Source: CAIMMJ01 sp037131955
Lineage (GTDB): Bacteria > Bacteroidota > Bacteroidia > UBA4408
NCBI GenBank assembly: GCA_037131955.1
Contig: JBAXQC010000044.1
Location: 1-25,284, forward strand
DNA length: 25,284 bases
Direction: 5' to 3'
Shown: piece after piece, positions 8,134 through 15,962 of the stretch
How positions within the stretch are numbered: position 1 is the first letter of the stretch
Layout: the number at the start of each line of letters is the position of its first letter
Notes under the pieces: model-generated
The model's input: the letters and a program-made list of their open reading frames with translations, nothing else
The model's database searches: none
Told to the model about the DNA's origin: nothing
Translations under genes and position numbers: made by a program

Positions 8134-8604
8134 ATGACTAGAAGTAAATTTTTATTTTCATCACTAATTTTAGTTGTCTCCTTTTTTGCAGTTTCTATAT
8201 TTGCAGTAGAAGACAACAAAACCCAAGACAAAATAGTTGGCTTGTGGGAATTAGGAAGCGGAAAAGCAAGAGTTAAAGTATTTGCTTATGGCGAAAAGTT
8301 TGCAGGAAAAATTGTTTGGCTAAAAGAGCCCAATTATCCTGAAGGCGGCCCAAAGGTAGACAGAAATAATCCAGATGAATCTTTAAGAACAAAACCACTC
8401 TTGGGCTTTACAAATTTAACAGGTTTTGAAGCAAAAGGAAACGGGAAGTACGAAGGTGGAACAATTTATGACCCTGAAAATGGCAGCACCTACAATTGTA
8501 TTATTGAAATGAAAGATGACAATACTTTGGAAGTTAGGGGATATATAGGAGTTGCATTGTTTGGAAGAACTGATGTTTGGAAGAGAGTTATCTTAAAAAA
8601 ATAA
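8134..8604 (+). CDS. DUF2147 family secreted protein
   Basis: The 156-residue product has an N-terminal signal segment (MTRSKFLFSSLILVV through SIFA) and one compact domain with the DUF2147 pattern: IVGLWELGSGKARVKVF, then GKIVWLKEPNYPEGGPKVD, NPDE, LLGFTNL, GGTIYDPENGSTY and the closing VRGYIGVALFGRTDVWKR. The family is widespread in Gram-negative bacteria and probably exported; its biochemical role is not established to my knowledge. The ATG at 8134 is preferred over the TTG at 8110 because the latter overlaps a promoter element. The next gene starts 3 bases after this stop, so the two are probably translated together. Confidence 0.88.
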   Translation: MTRSKFLFSSLILVVSFFAVSIFAVEDNKTQDKIVGLWELGSGKARVKVFAYGEKFAGKIVWLKEPNYPEGGPKVDRNNPDESLRTKPLLGFTNLTGFEAKGNGKYEGGTIYDPENGSTYNCIIEMKDDNTLEVRGYIGVALFGRTDVWKRVILKK

Positions 8605-8607
8605 TTT

Positions 8608-9672
8608 GTGAAAAAAATAGTATTTGCCATTTTTATATTTATTAGCGGCGTTACCCTTGCCCAAAAAGATAGCTTACCTGCTACAGAACCAGAAGAAGAT
8701 TACAGCCAATACAACAATGTAGAGGAAGTTCCCACAAAAAGATATTGTAGCTCTAAAGTTCTTGGCATAAGTCCTTCAAAATTAATTTCTGTTGGATACG
8801 ATTTTGTAGGTTCACACACTATAAAAGCAGGTGCTTTTGATGGCTTTTTAGAAAACTCTTCCACAATAAATTACAACAACGGATTAAGGATTGCCGCTAA
8901 TTTTCCTGTTGTTTCAAATACAAAATGGTTGCTTAATTTGGGTGTAAATTGGTGGGAAACAAATTATAATTTTAAAGATCTAGGAAAATTAAATAGTCCT
9001 TTTTTAAAAACTCTAAATGATAATGGGCTAAGAACAAGCGGTATAAACGCAACATTATTTAAACCCTTTAACGAATATTGGTTTTCTGTTGTTCAGCTAT
9101 CTGGCGATTTTAATGGCGACTATAAGGCAAGTCAATTTCCTGCAGGCAACCAAATTAAATATTCAGTATCGGCATTGTACGGCAAAAAGAAACACGATAG
9201 AGTTCAGTTGGCTTTTGGTATTTCTAGAACATACAGGGCAGGTGCTCAAGCTTTTTTTCCAATAATGATGTATAATTATACTTCTCCCAACAAGAAATGG
9301 GGAATAGAGGCATTGTTACCAGCAAGAGCAAACTTCAGGTATACGCTCAACGCTAGAAATATTTTGTTAGCAGGTTTTGAACTAGAAGGAAATGCTTACA
9401 GGTTAAACAATATGATGAACAATACACCTAATTTAAATTATACAAATCTAGAGTTAAAGCGTTCTGAACTTAGACCCAGAATAACTTACGAATTTGCATT
9501 GTATAAATTTATTTGGATGTCCGTTCAAGCAGGGTATAGAATAAACTACCGATTTGATGTTGATGCAGGTGATACTTACAAAAGTTTGGGAAGTGATGTA
9601 CCTTATGTTTTTGAAAACACGTTAGGTAATTCCTTCTATACAAATGTTTCAATTAATCTAGTTTCGCCCTAA
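8608..9672 (+). CDS. Outer-membrane beta-barrel protein (possibly DUF6268)
   Basis: This 354-residue protein starts with GTG at 8608 and has a signal peptide MKKIVFAIFIFISGVTLAQ. An acidic linker (LPATEPEEDYSQYNN) follows, then alternating hydrophobic and polar strands rich in Tyr, Phe, Asn and Gly, typical of an outer-membrane barrel: LISVGYDFVGSHTIKAG, WLLNLGVNWWETNYNF, HDRVQLAFGISRTYRAG and FIWMSVQAGYRINYRF. The overall pattern resembles the Bacteroidota family DUF6268, but I am not certain. The gene starts 3 bases after the DUF2147 stop, indicating coupling, and may place the DUF2147 protein and this barrel in one envelope process. It ends 21 bases before a converging gene. The AT-rich gap has only a weak potential hairpin. 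Confidence 0.75.
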   Translation: MKKIVFAIFIFISGVTLAQKDSLPATEPEEDYSQYNNVEEVPTKRYCSSKVLGISPSKLISVGYDFVGSHTIKAGAFDGFLENSSTINYNNGLRIAANFPVVSNTKWLLNLGVNWWETNYNFKDLGKLNSPFLKTLNDNGLRTSGINATLFKPFNEYWFSVVQLSGDFNGDYKASQFPAGNQIKYSVSALYGKKKHDRVQLAFGISRTYRAGAQAFFPIMMYNYTSPNKKWGIEALLPARANFRYTLNARNILLAGFELEGNAYRLNNMMNNTPNLNYTNLELKRSELRPRITYEFALYKFIWMSVQAGYRINYRFDVDAGDTYKSLGSDVPYVFENTLGNSFYTNVSINLVSP

Positions 9673-9693
9673 ATAATATTAAAAAAAATTATT

Positions 9694-10785
9694 CTATTCC
9701 AGTTTGTACAAATCAACGCCAATAGAATAACCGTAAGTCTTTCCTAGTTTATTTTTGTATATTCTTATTTTGTTGCAAGCTCTTCCTAAATCTATTTTAT
9801 TCCAAGTTTCGCCACCATTTTTAGTTTCAAAACCACTGCTCATAGTGCCAACAAAACCATGATTATCATCAATAAATCCAATTCCAAATTCACGGCAGTT
9901 ATTTTCATTCACTAAATTTATTTCTTGCCAAGTATTTCCACCATCTGTTGTTTTGGCTATTCTTTGTTGCTTTACTGTTGTATCGGGGTTATAAGATTGA
10001 ATAGTAACATATCCTATATTTTTTGAAGGAAATGAAACTTTCCAAGTTGTTTCAAAAGGTCTGGAGGATTGAAAAACCTTTTTCCACGACTTCCCGGCAT
10101 CCTCTGTTTTTAGAATTAATGCATTAGATTGTTCTATATCTTCGTTGGTTGCAGCACATGCTATACCGTTGTTTTTATCAAACATTTTAATATCAAAAAG
10201 CATTTTGCAATCGTTGTTCATACTGCTCGACGTCCATGTTGCTCCGTTGTCATGCGAAACCATAAAATTTGCCGGACTACCTACCCTGCCTACTGCATAT
10301 ATATGTGTTTTATAATCAATTTCACCATGATTAATGTATTGCTCTCTAACAATATCAATGGCACACAAGCCTTTTACATGAGGCCCTTTGTAAGAAACTG
10401 CATTCCATGATTTTCCACCATCATTAGTTTTGTAGAGTGGAACAGTGTCTGTTACATTTGGAAAATAATCTGTTCCCACAGTACCTGCAAAACCAGTTAA
10501 GCTATCAACAAAGGCTATGCACCTAAAAAATGTTCCTTTTTTCTCCAACTGTTTTTCCCATGTTTTTCCTCCATCGTTTGTACGAAATATTTTTCCATAC
10601 CCATTAATGTACCATCCTTTCAACTCATCAATAAAAGCAATATCGTCCTGTTTGCCTGGATATTTTTCGGTACTTAACTTTTGCCAAATTTCAGCTGAAT
10701 TTTCTGAATTTATTGGAGTTGAAAATTGTGCAAAAATTGAACTAAATGAAAAAACAGAACAAAGAATCAAGAAGAAATTTCTCAT
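9694..10785 (-). CDS. Secreted beta-propeller with six Asp-box/YCF48-like repeats
   Basis: A signal peptide (MRNFFLILCSVFSFSSIFAQ) precedes a 340-residue domain with six copies of an Asp-box-like turn: TNDGGKTW (69-76), TNDGGKSW (120-127), SHDNGATW (177-184), TEDAGKSW (227-234), TTDGGNTW (279-286) and TKNGGETW (321-328). Each copy is preceded by a strand such as GWYINGYGKIFR or GYVTIQS. This is the layout of sialidase/sortilin/YCF48-type propellers, here probably six blades. No catalytic sialidase residues or type IX secretion tail is visible. It may be a binding or scaffold protein outside the inner membrane. It is the last gene of the glmM-nifS run, 28 bases after the small membrane gene. 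Confidence 0.85.
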   Translation of the reverse strand: MRNFFLILCSVFSFSSIFAQFSTPINSENSAEIWQKLSTEKYPGKQDDIAFIDELKGWYINGYGKIFRTNDGGKTWEKQLEKKGTFFRCIAFVDSLTGFAGTVGTDYFPNVTDTVPLYKTNDGGKSWNAVSYKGPHVKGLCAIDIVREQYINHGEIDYKTHIYAVGRVGSPANFMVSHDNGATWTSSSMNNDCKMLFDIKMFDKNNGIACAATNEDIEQSNALILKTEDAGKSWKKVFQSSRPFETTWKVSFPSKNIGYVTIQSYNPDTTVKQQRIAKTTDGGNTWQEINLVNENNCREFGIGFIDDNHGFVGTMSSGFETKNGGETWNKIDLGRACNKIRIYKNKLGKTYGYSIGVDLYKLE

Positions 10786-10813
10786 TAATTAATTATAAAT
10801 AAATATAAACCTT

Positions 10814-11035
10814 TCAAGGAATTTGCTCCATGTGGGGTTCAGAAAACATCTTTCTTAGCCACATTACTAGCATCCATATTCCTATTGAAAAGCCAAAAAT
10901 GGCAAAGAATAATAAATACTCTTCTAATATTGGATGGTAAACTATTCCTAAAAAAATTCCCAAAGTCATCATTGTACTCATCAACAATAACAATTGAAAA
11001 TTATTCCAAACACTTTTTAGGATTAAAAACCTCAT
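10814..11035 (-). CDS. Two-helix small membrane protein
   Basis: The 73-residue product has two hydrophobic segments, about 16-35 (LLLLMSTMMTLGIFLGIVYH) and 40-61 (EYLLFFAIFGFSIGIWMLVM and on), joined by a short loop, with a basic WLRKMF after the second. I chose the ATG at 11033-11035, 17 bases after the nifS stop. The longer alternative from 11074 would overlap nifS by 22 bases and add a polar extension. It resembles the small AtpZ/AtpI-like hairpin proteins only in size, and I assign no function. Confidence 0.65.
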   Translation of the reverse strand: MRFLILKSVWNNFQLLLLMSTMMTLGIFLGIVYHPILEEYLLFFAIFGFSIGIWMLVMWLRKMFSEPHMEQIP

Positions 11036-11052
11036 GTCTATTCCTTGAGTAT

Positions 11053-12183
11053 TTAAATTCCCAATATAATACAAAGCTTATCAACTGCAGCAACAACTTC
11101 CTCTTTTGTTGTAAATCTAGAAAATGAAAATCTAACAGAAGGTCTGGCTTGGTCTATGTTTAAGGCTCTCAGAACATGAGAACCTTGGTTGCTTCCGCTG
11201 CTGCAGGCACTTCCTCCAGAAGCAAAAATTCCATTAATGTCTAAATTAAACAACAACATTTCTGCAATTGGAGTTGGTGGCAAATAAACGCTTAACACTG
11301 TGTATAAACTTTTACTTATGTCAGAGGACAACCCATTAAATTCAACACCCGGAACTCTATTTTTTAGTTGCTCTATCATTAATGTTTTTAAAGACTCAAT
11401 ATGTGCTTTGTGTTCCAACATTTCGGCATCGGCAATTTCCAAAGCTTTTGCCAAACCAGCAATTCCATAAATATTTTCTGTTCCGCCTCTCATGTTCCTT
11501 TCTTGAGCACCGCCATGCACAAAAGGATTTATTTTTAAATTACTGTCAATAAATAAAAATCCAACACCTTTTGGTCCATGAAATTTGTGTGCAGCACACG
11601 CAATAAAATTCACTTTAGATTTTCTAACATCAATTGGCAGATGGCCAACAGTTTGAACGGTATCAGAATGAAATATTGCATTGTATTTATGGCACAATTC
11701 CCCTACTTCGTCAATAGGTAAAAGATTACCAATTTCGTTATTGGCATGCATTAGAGAAACAAATGAATTGGGGTTTTCTTTGAGCAACATTTCCAATTCT
11801 GCTAAATCTATTTCTCCTTGTTTTGATAATTTTAATTTCGAATATTTTATTTTTCCGGCCTTCTCTAAATACTCTAATGTATGAGAAACTGCATGGTGCT
11901 CAATTTCTGTAGATATTGCATGAGTAATTTTGTGGTCTTCAATTGTTTTTATAATTGCAGTGTTATCAGCTTCTGTTCCGCCACTGGTAAAAAATATTTC
12001 TCCTGGACTTGCATTGATAATTTTTGCAATAGTTTTTCTAGCTCTTTCAATTACAGAACGAGCTTGGCGTCCTAACCCATGAATAGAAGATGGATTACCG
12101 TAATTAGATTTCATTACTTCAATCATTGCCTCCATAACTTGAGGGTCTAATTGCGTTGTTGCAGCATTATCTAAATATGCCAT
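11053..12183 (-). CDS. Cysteine desulfurase, NifS/IscS group
   Basis: This PLP enzyme takes sulfur from cysteine and forms a persulfide for Fe-S cluster or thio-modification pathways. The 376-residue protein has YLDNAATT at the start, NPSSIHGLGR (30-39), the PLP-stacking H97 (IEHHAV), D174 (FHSDTVQ), the Schiff-base K200 (AAHKFHGPKG) and the mobile-loop nucleophile C327 in SGGSACSSGS. The extended loop and length mark the group I (NifS/IscS) type rather than SufS. No IscU, NifU or MnmA gene is adjacent, so its sulfur acceptor cannot be read from context. The gene lies 15 bases downstream of glmM on the same strand. It could be named nifS or iscS. Confidence 0.93.
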   Translation of the reverse strand: MAYLDNAATTQLDPQVMEAMIEVMKSNYGNPSSIHGLGRQARSVIERARKTIAKIINASPGEIFFTSGGTEADNTAIIKTIEDHKITHAISTEIEHHAVSHTLEYLEKAGKIKYSKLKLSKQGEIDLAELEMLLKENPNSFVSLMHANNEIGNLLPIDEVGELCHKYNAIFHSDTVQTVGHLPIDVRKSKVNFIACAAHKFHGPKGVGFLFIDSNLKINPFVHGGAQERNMRGGTENIYGIAGLAKALEIADAEMLEHKAHIESLKTLMIEQLKNRVPGVEFNGLSSDISKSLYTVLSVYLPPTPIAEMLLFNLDINGIFASGGSACSSGSNQGSHVLRALNIDQARPSVRFSFSRFTTKEEVVAAVDKLCIILGI

Positions 12184-12198
12184 GATAAATGATTTAAA

Positions 12199-13602
12199 TT
12201 ATGACTTTCTTTTTTTTAGAATTTCTTTTATATCAGTGATAATTTTTTCTGCCAAATTATCGGCGGTTGTCTCGTATTCGCTTTCTGAGTAAATTCTAAT
12301 AATTGGTTCAGTATTAGACTTTCGCAAATGAACCCATTCTCTTTCAAACTCTATTTTTACACCATCAATTTTATTGATAGGTTGCTTGTTGTATTTTTCA
12401 GATATGGCTTCAAGAATTAAATCTGTATTTATCTCAGCTGTTAATTCTATTTTATTTTTTGAAATGTGATAGTTTGGATATCTTGAACGAAGCATGGAAC
12501 AGGACTTACCGTATTTAGCCAAGTGAGTAAGAAACAAAGCAATTCCCACCATTGCATCCCTACCATAGTGCAGCTCAGGAAAAATTACTCCACCATTTCC
12601 TTCGCCTCCAATAATTGCATTCATTTCTTTCATTTTTTCTACAACATTAACCTCGCCTACAGCGGAAGCAAAATACTTTCCTCCTGATTTTTCTGTTACA
12701 TCTCTTAGCGCTCTTGTGGAAGAAAGATTAGAAACTGTATTCCCTTTTTTTATACTTAAAATATAATCTGCAACAGCAACTAATGTATATTCCTCGCCAA
12801 ACATTTCGCCATCTTCCATTACCAAAGCCAATCTATCAACATCGGGGTCAACAACAATTCCAAGATGGGCTTTGTTCTTTTTTACAGCTTTAGAAATTTC
12901 ACCTAAATTTTCTGGCAATGGTTCTGGATTATGAGGAAAAATACCGTTTGGCTCGCAATACATTTCTACCACATTTTCTACACCCAATGCTTTTAATAGT
13001 TGGGGAACCGCAATACCACCTGTAGAGTTTACGGCATCTAAAACAATTTTAAAATTTTTAGATTTTATGAGCTCAACGTCCACATATGGCAATGCTAAAA
13101 TACTTTTTATGTGCCTTTCTATAAAATCTGGTACATGAATAATTTTTCCAATTGAATTAACATCATTGTATGAAAAATCTTCTGCATCTGCAATTTTCAA
13201 AACATCTTCTCCGTCTTTTGCAGAAATAAATTCTCCTTTACAATTTAGTAGTTTCAAGGCATTCCATTGTTTAGGGTTGTGACTTGCCGTTAATACAATT
13301 CCGGCATCTGCACCTTCGTAAACAACCGCCATTTCTACGGTTGGGGTTGTAGATAAACCAGCGTCTATTACATCAAAACCCATACTCACCAGCGTTCCAC
13401 ATACCAAATGGTTTACCATTTCACCAGAAATTCTGGCATCACGTCCAACCACTATTTTATTTTTTAAATCTTTTTTACGATTGCTTTTTACCCATACTGC
13501 AAACGCAGAAGTAAATTTTACTACATCCATTGGACTTAACCCTTCTCCTGGTTTTCCTCCTATTGTTCCTCTTATTCCGGAAATTGACTTTATTAATGAC
13601 AC
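12199..13602 (-). CDS. glmM: Phosphoglucosamine mutase (phosphohexomutase)
   Basis: The enzyme interconverts glucosamine-6-phosphate and glucosamine-1-phosphate on the way to UDP-GlcNAc. The 467-residue protein has all the phosphohexomutase landmarks: the phosphoserine S107 in TASHNP, the metal loop DPDVDR (252-257), the sugar-binding loop GGEGNGG (332-338) and the phosphate-binding RKSNTEP (427-433). The sugar loop is the GEGNGG form rather than the GE.SGH of classical E. coli GlmM, so mannose or glucose phosphates are possible alternative substrates. In Bacteroidota such proteins are usually annotated glmM. It is the first gene of a four-gene minus-strand run. Confidence 0.85.
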   Translation of the reverse strand: MSLIKSISGIRGTIGGKPGEGLSPMDVVKFTSAFAVWVKSNRKKDLKNKIVVGRDARISGEMVNHLVCGTLVSMGFDVIDAGLSTTPTVEMAVVYEGADAGIVLTASHNPKQWNALKLLNCKGEFISAKDGEDVLKIADAEDFSYNDVNSIGKIIHVPDFIERHIKSILALPYVDVELIKSKNFKIVLDAVNSTGGIAVPQLLKALGVENVVEMYCEPNGIFPHNPEPLPENLGEISKAVKKNKAHLGIVVDPDVDRLALVMEDGEMFGEEYTLVAVADYILSIKKGNTVSNLSSTRALRDVTEKSGGKYFASAVGEVNVVEKMKEMNAIIGGEGNGGVIFPELHYGRDAMVGIALFLTHLAKYGKSCSMLRSRYPNYHISKNKIELTAEINTDLILEAISEKYNKQPINKIDGVKIEFEREWVHLRKSNTEPIIRIYSESEYETTADNLAEKIITDIKEILKKRKS

Positions 13603-13624
13603 AGTTTGCTATTTTTAAGGATTG

Positions 13625-13632
13625 CAAATTTA
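13625..13632 (-). promoter_or_regulatory. -7 promoter element for the glmM run
   Basis: Minus-strand TAAATTTG matches TAnnTTTG about 22 bases before the glmM ATG. A TTTG at minus-strand 13656-13659 is 23 bases further upstream, slightly longer than the usual spacing. The remainder of 13633-13865 shows nothing else. Confidence 0.45.
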
Positions 13633-13865
13633 CTAAAATAAGCATAGGATAAAATCAAAATTTTTAATTATTGCAACCTTCTCTCCTTCAACTCTTTCAA
13701 TAACTTTTTGAGGGTTATAAGGAAAATTTTACTATCGTTTGTGCTCTATATTTTTGATTGTACAACTCTAAAATTCAGAAAGCAATCGTCGCTTAATTAC
13801 CATCACAGAACAACTAGCCACAATGGAGAACCAGATAAAATAAGTCACTTATACTAATTTATAAA

Positions 13866-15053
13866 TTAATACAAAAATCCAAAAAGCCACAAAGGAATTT
13901 TATTTTCAAATCCATATTCCAACATATCGGCAGCCACATAGCTGTTTTTTATATTTTTTATTTGCTTTTTACTTTTTGACTTTCCGCCAATTTCAAATAT
14001 ATATTTTCTATCTACTAAAAAATCTCCAGTAGCACTGTACTCTACCCTGTAAGCGTTGTTTACCTGATTATAAAAAAATGTTTCTCTTTCATTTCCTTTG
14101 TTTACAGAGTTGCTTCCTATAGCATAAAGCAAATTGGAATGATGTAGATAAACTTTTTCAGGCTTTGCCAATATAGCATCACTAGAAGATTTGCTATGCA
14201 ACAAATTCAACAATTTTGATTCGGATAAATAGTTCAAATACAACATTACAGTATTTCGTGAAACCTCCAAATCGGCCGAAAGCTGAGATACATTGGGTTG
14301 AAATGGAACCGATTGAGACAATAAATACAATAGTTTTTTTAGTTTGTGAACATATTTTACTTCTACATGACGCAAATAAGGCAAATCTACTTCCAGCATC
14401 AGATGAATTGTATTTAATAATTTTCTATGATAGGATGCTGTGCTTTCTAGATAATACGGATAATATCCATGCTTGAGGTAATTGTCGAAATAGGCCAAGG
14501 GTTTTACTTTTGCAACAATTTCTTTGGAGATGTTTAAGTGATTCTTAAGTAGTTCCTCAAGAGTGATTTTTTTAAACTTTGTTCTTGCTTCAATGTTAAT
14601 AAATTCTCTAAACGAAAGTCCTTCCATGGCATAAACAACAGCTCTTCTGCTTAGGTCGGCCTTTCCACTTTGAATATGCAAAACTGACGAACCCGTAAAA
14701 ACAACTTTCAGTTTTTTATAACGATCATAAATATTTTTTAGTTCTTGCGACCAGTTTGGGTATTTATGAATTTCATCGATAAATAAATGAGTGCCTCCTT
14801 TTTTCACCCATTCGTCTGCCAATTGCAGAAGGCTTGATTGAGAAAAATAAAAATCATCCATGCTGGCATACAGCACATAAGGTGAATTGTTGAGATATTC
14901 TTTGATGTGAGTTAATAGAAAAGTGGTTTTACCCACTCCCCTAGCACCGGTAAGTCCTATAAGACGGTCGTTCCAATCGATATTTAAATCTCTGCGAAAT
15001 CTTATTTCAAGTTGAGAAATTTGACGATTGTGAGCTTCTAAAAGTGTTTCCAT
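13866..15053 (-). CDS. Stand-alone AAA ATPase with C-terminal DUF4143-type domain
   Basis: This 395-residue ATPase has Walker A GARGVGKT (36-43), Walker B HLFIDEIH with D93 and E94, a sensor-1-like FTGSS (119-123) and a paired arginine SRR (135-137) just before YAMEGLSFREF, the signature of this AAA group. The C-terminal half has a winged-helix-like stretch (QLSADLEVSRNTVMLYLNYL) and a nuclease-like end (EVDYS-type strand near VEYSATGDFLVD, then YIFEIGGKSKSKKQIK), as in DUF4143 proteins. These ATPases occur scattered, often as orphan accessory genes, and their role is unknown; toxin-antitoxin or DNA-related roles have been guessed. No partner gene is adjacent. Confidence 0.88.
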   Translation of the reverse strand: METLLEAHNRQISQLEIRFRRDLNIDWNDRLIGLTGARGVGKTTFLLTHIKEYLNNSPYVLYASMDDFYFSQSSLLQLADEWVKKGGTHLFIDEIHKYPNWSQELKNIYDRYKKLKVVFTGSSVLHIQSGKADLSRRAVVYAMEGLSFREFINIEARTKFKKITLEELLKNHLNISKEIVAKVKPLAYFDNYLKHGYYPYYLESTASYHRKLLNTIHLMLEVDLPYLRHVEVKYVHKLKKLLYLLSQSVPFQPNVSQLSADLEVSRNTVMLYLNYLSESKLLNLLHSKSSSDAILAKPEKVYLHHSNLLYAIGSNSVNKGNERETFFYNQVNNAYRVEYSATGDFLVDRKYIFEIGGKSKSKKQIKNIKNSYVAADMLEYGFENKIPLWLFGFLY

Positions 15054-15070
15054 ATTTTAATATTGAAACA

Positions 15071-15078
15071 CAAAGATA
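15071..15078 (-). promoter_or_regulatory. -7 promoter element for the AAA ATPase
   Basis: Minus-strand TATCTTTG matches TAnnTTTG, about 17 bases before the ATG at 15053, implying a very short leader. Confidence 0.4.
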
Positions 15079-15104
15079 TCATTTTTTTTATAATATGAAT
15101 TATC

Positions 15105-15175
15105 TAATTAGCTATTTATATATTTTTTTGCAATCTTTATATTGCATTTTTGTATTTTAATTAGCATTTATATAT
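15105..15175. repeat. Imperfect direct repeat upstream of the AAA ATPase
   Basis: TAATTAGCTATTTATATAT (15105-15123) recurs as TAATTAGCATTTATATAT (15158-15175), one base shorter, with starts 53 bases apart. TATATTGCAT-like words (15139-15147 and 15171-15180) accompany them. It lies upstream of the ATPase promoter. It could be a repeated operator or simply low-complexity AT-rich DNA. Confidence 0.4.
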
Positions 15176-15358
15176 TGCATGTTTTTAATATACGTTTAAA
15201 AATGGTTTACTTGCACTTATCTTAAACAGACAATTATTACACATCTTTAATCTTATTCAACAAAGAAATATCTTAAGTATTGCAATACATAGCAGTTTTG
15301 TTTAGGAATGAATGTAAATAGGTAGAAAACTCAGAAAATAATTTTACTTTCGGAGACG

Positions 15359-15529
15359 ATGAAAGATATACCAATAATTCCGGGAAAAGGTTTAAATTCA
15401 AAATTATCAATCCAACTCAGATTAGAATTTCTAGAATCAAAAAAAACTAAATACCAACTTTCCATTAACGCTATTATTTTAGATAGACTTCTATGTTCAT
15501 TCTATCCTACAACACCGATATTGGCATAG
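15359..15529 (+). other. Doubtful 56-codon ORF in a 0.9-kb gene-poor stretch
   Basis: The stretch 15054-15962 has no solid gene. Its best candidate is a 56-codon frame from ATG at 15359, preceded by CGGAGACG, encoding MKDIPIIPGKGLNSK and on to a stop at 15527-15529, with a plausible helix rich in Leu, Glu and Lys. It may be a small protein or a gene remnant; I recognise no family. The rest is AT-rich DNA and the promoter of the next gene. Confidence 0.2.
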
Positions 15530-15848
15530 CAATTGTGACCATAGTAAATATTAAACAACAATTCTACTTTGATATACAATTTAGAATAAAATTAAGGTAG
15601 CAACAGTGTTGTTTTGGTTTGACTTTATAATTTTTGCCAGTGCACAGCAAAATTTTTTCTACACAATGAAAAATAGAACTTGTTCGCTTTTACTTTAAAA
15701 ACATCTCCTTACCATTTGTTTAGACTTTATAAATATTACCAAATGCCAACCACACTAATTTTATAGAAGTAATTAAATTTATTATGAACAAAATTTTGAA
15801 CAATACATACTAACTGAATACTCAGCTAAGTGCTTGTTTATGTGCAAA

Positions 15849-15879
15849 TTTGTAATTTAAATTTAGTTTTATATATTTG
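15849..15879 (+). promoter_or_regulatory. Complete Bacteroidota-type promoter for the desaturase-cyclase pair
   Basis: TTTG at 15849-15852, a 19-base spacer, and TATATTTG at 15872-15879 match both halves of the -33/-7 consensus at proper spacing. Transcription would start near 15886 and give a leader of roughly 75 bases. It is the best-supported promoter in the window. Confidence 0.65.
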
Positions 15880-15962
15880 CGTGAGTTTTGCTGTTTTTAG
15901 ATTATGTTCCTTTGTAAGTATAAACGTTAAAACTATAATTTACCTTTATTCATGAATGATAT

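Noticed and set aside
9660..9693. Possible terminator between the converging barrel and propeller genes
   Set aside because: The only pairing is AATAAT with ATTATT around an A-run: very weak and AT-only.
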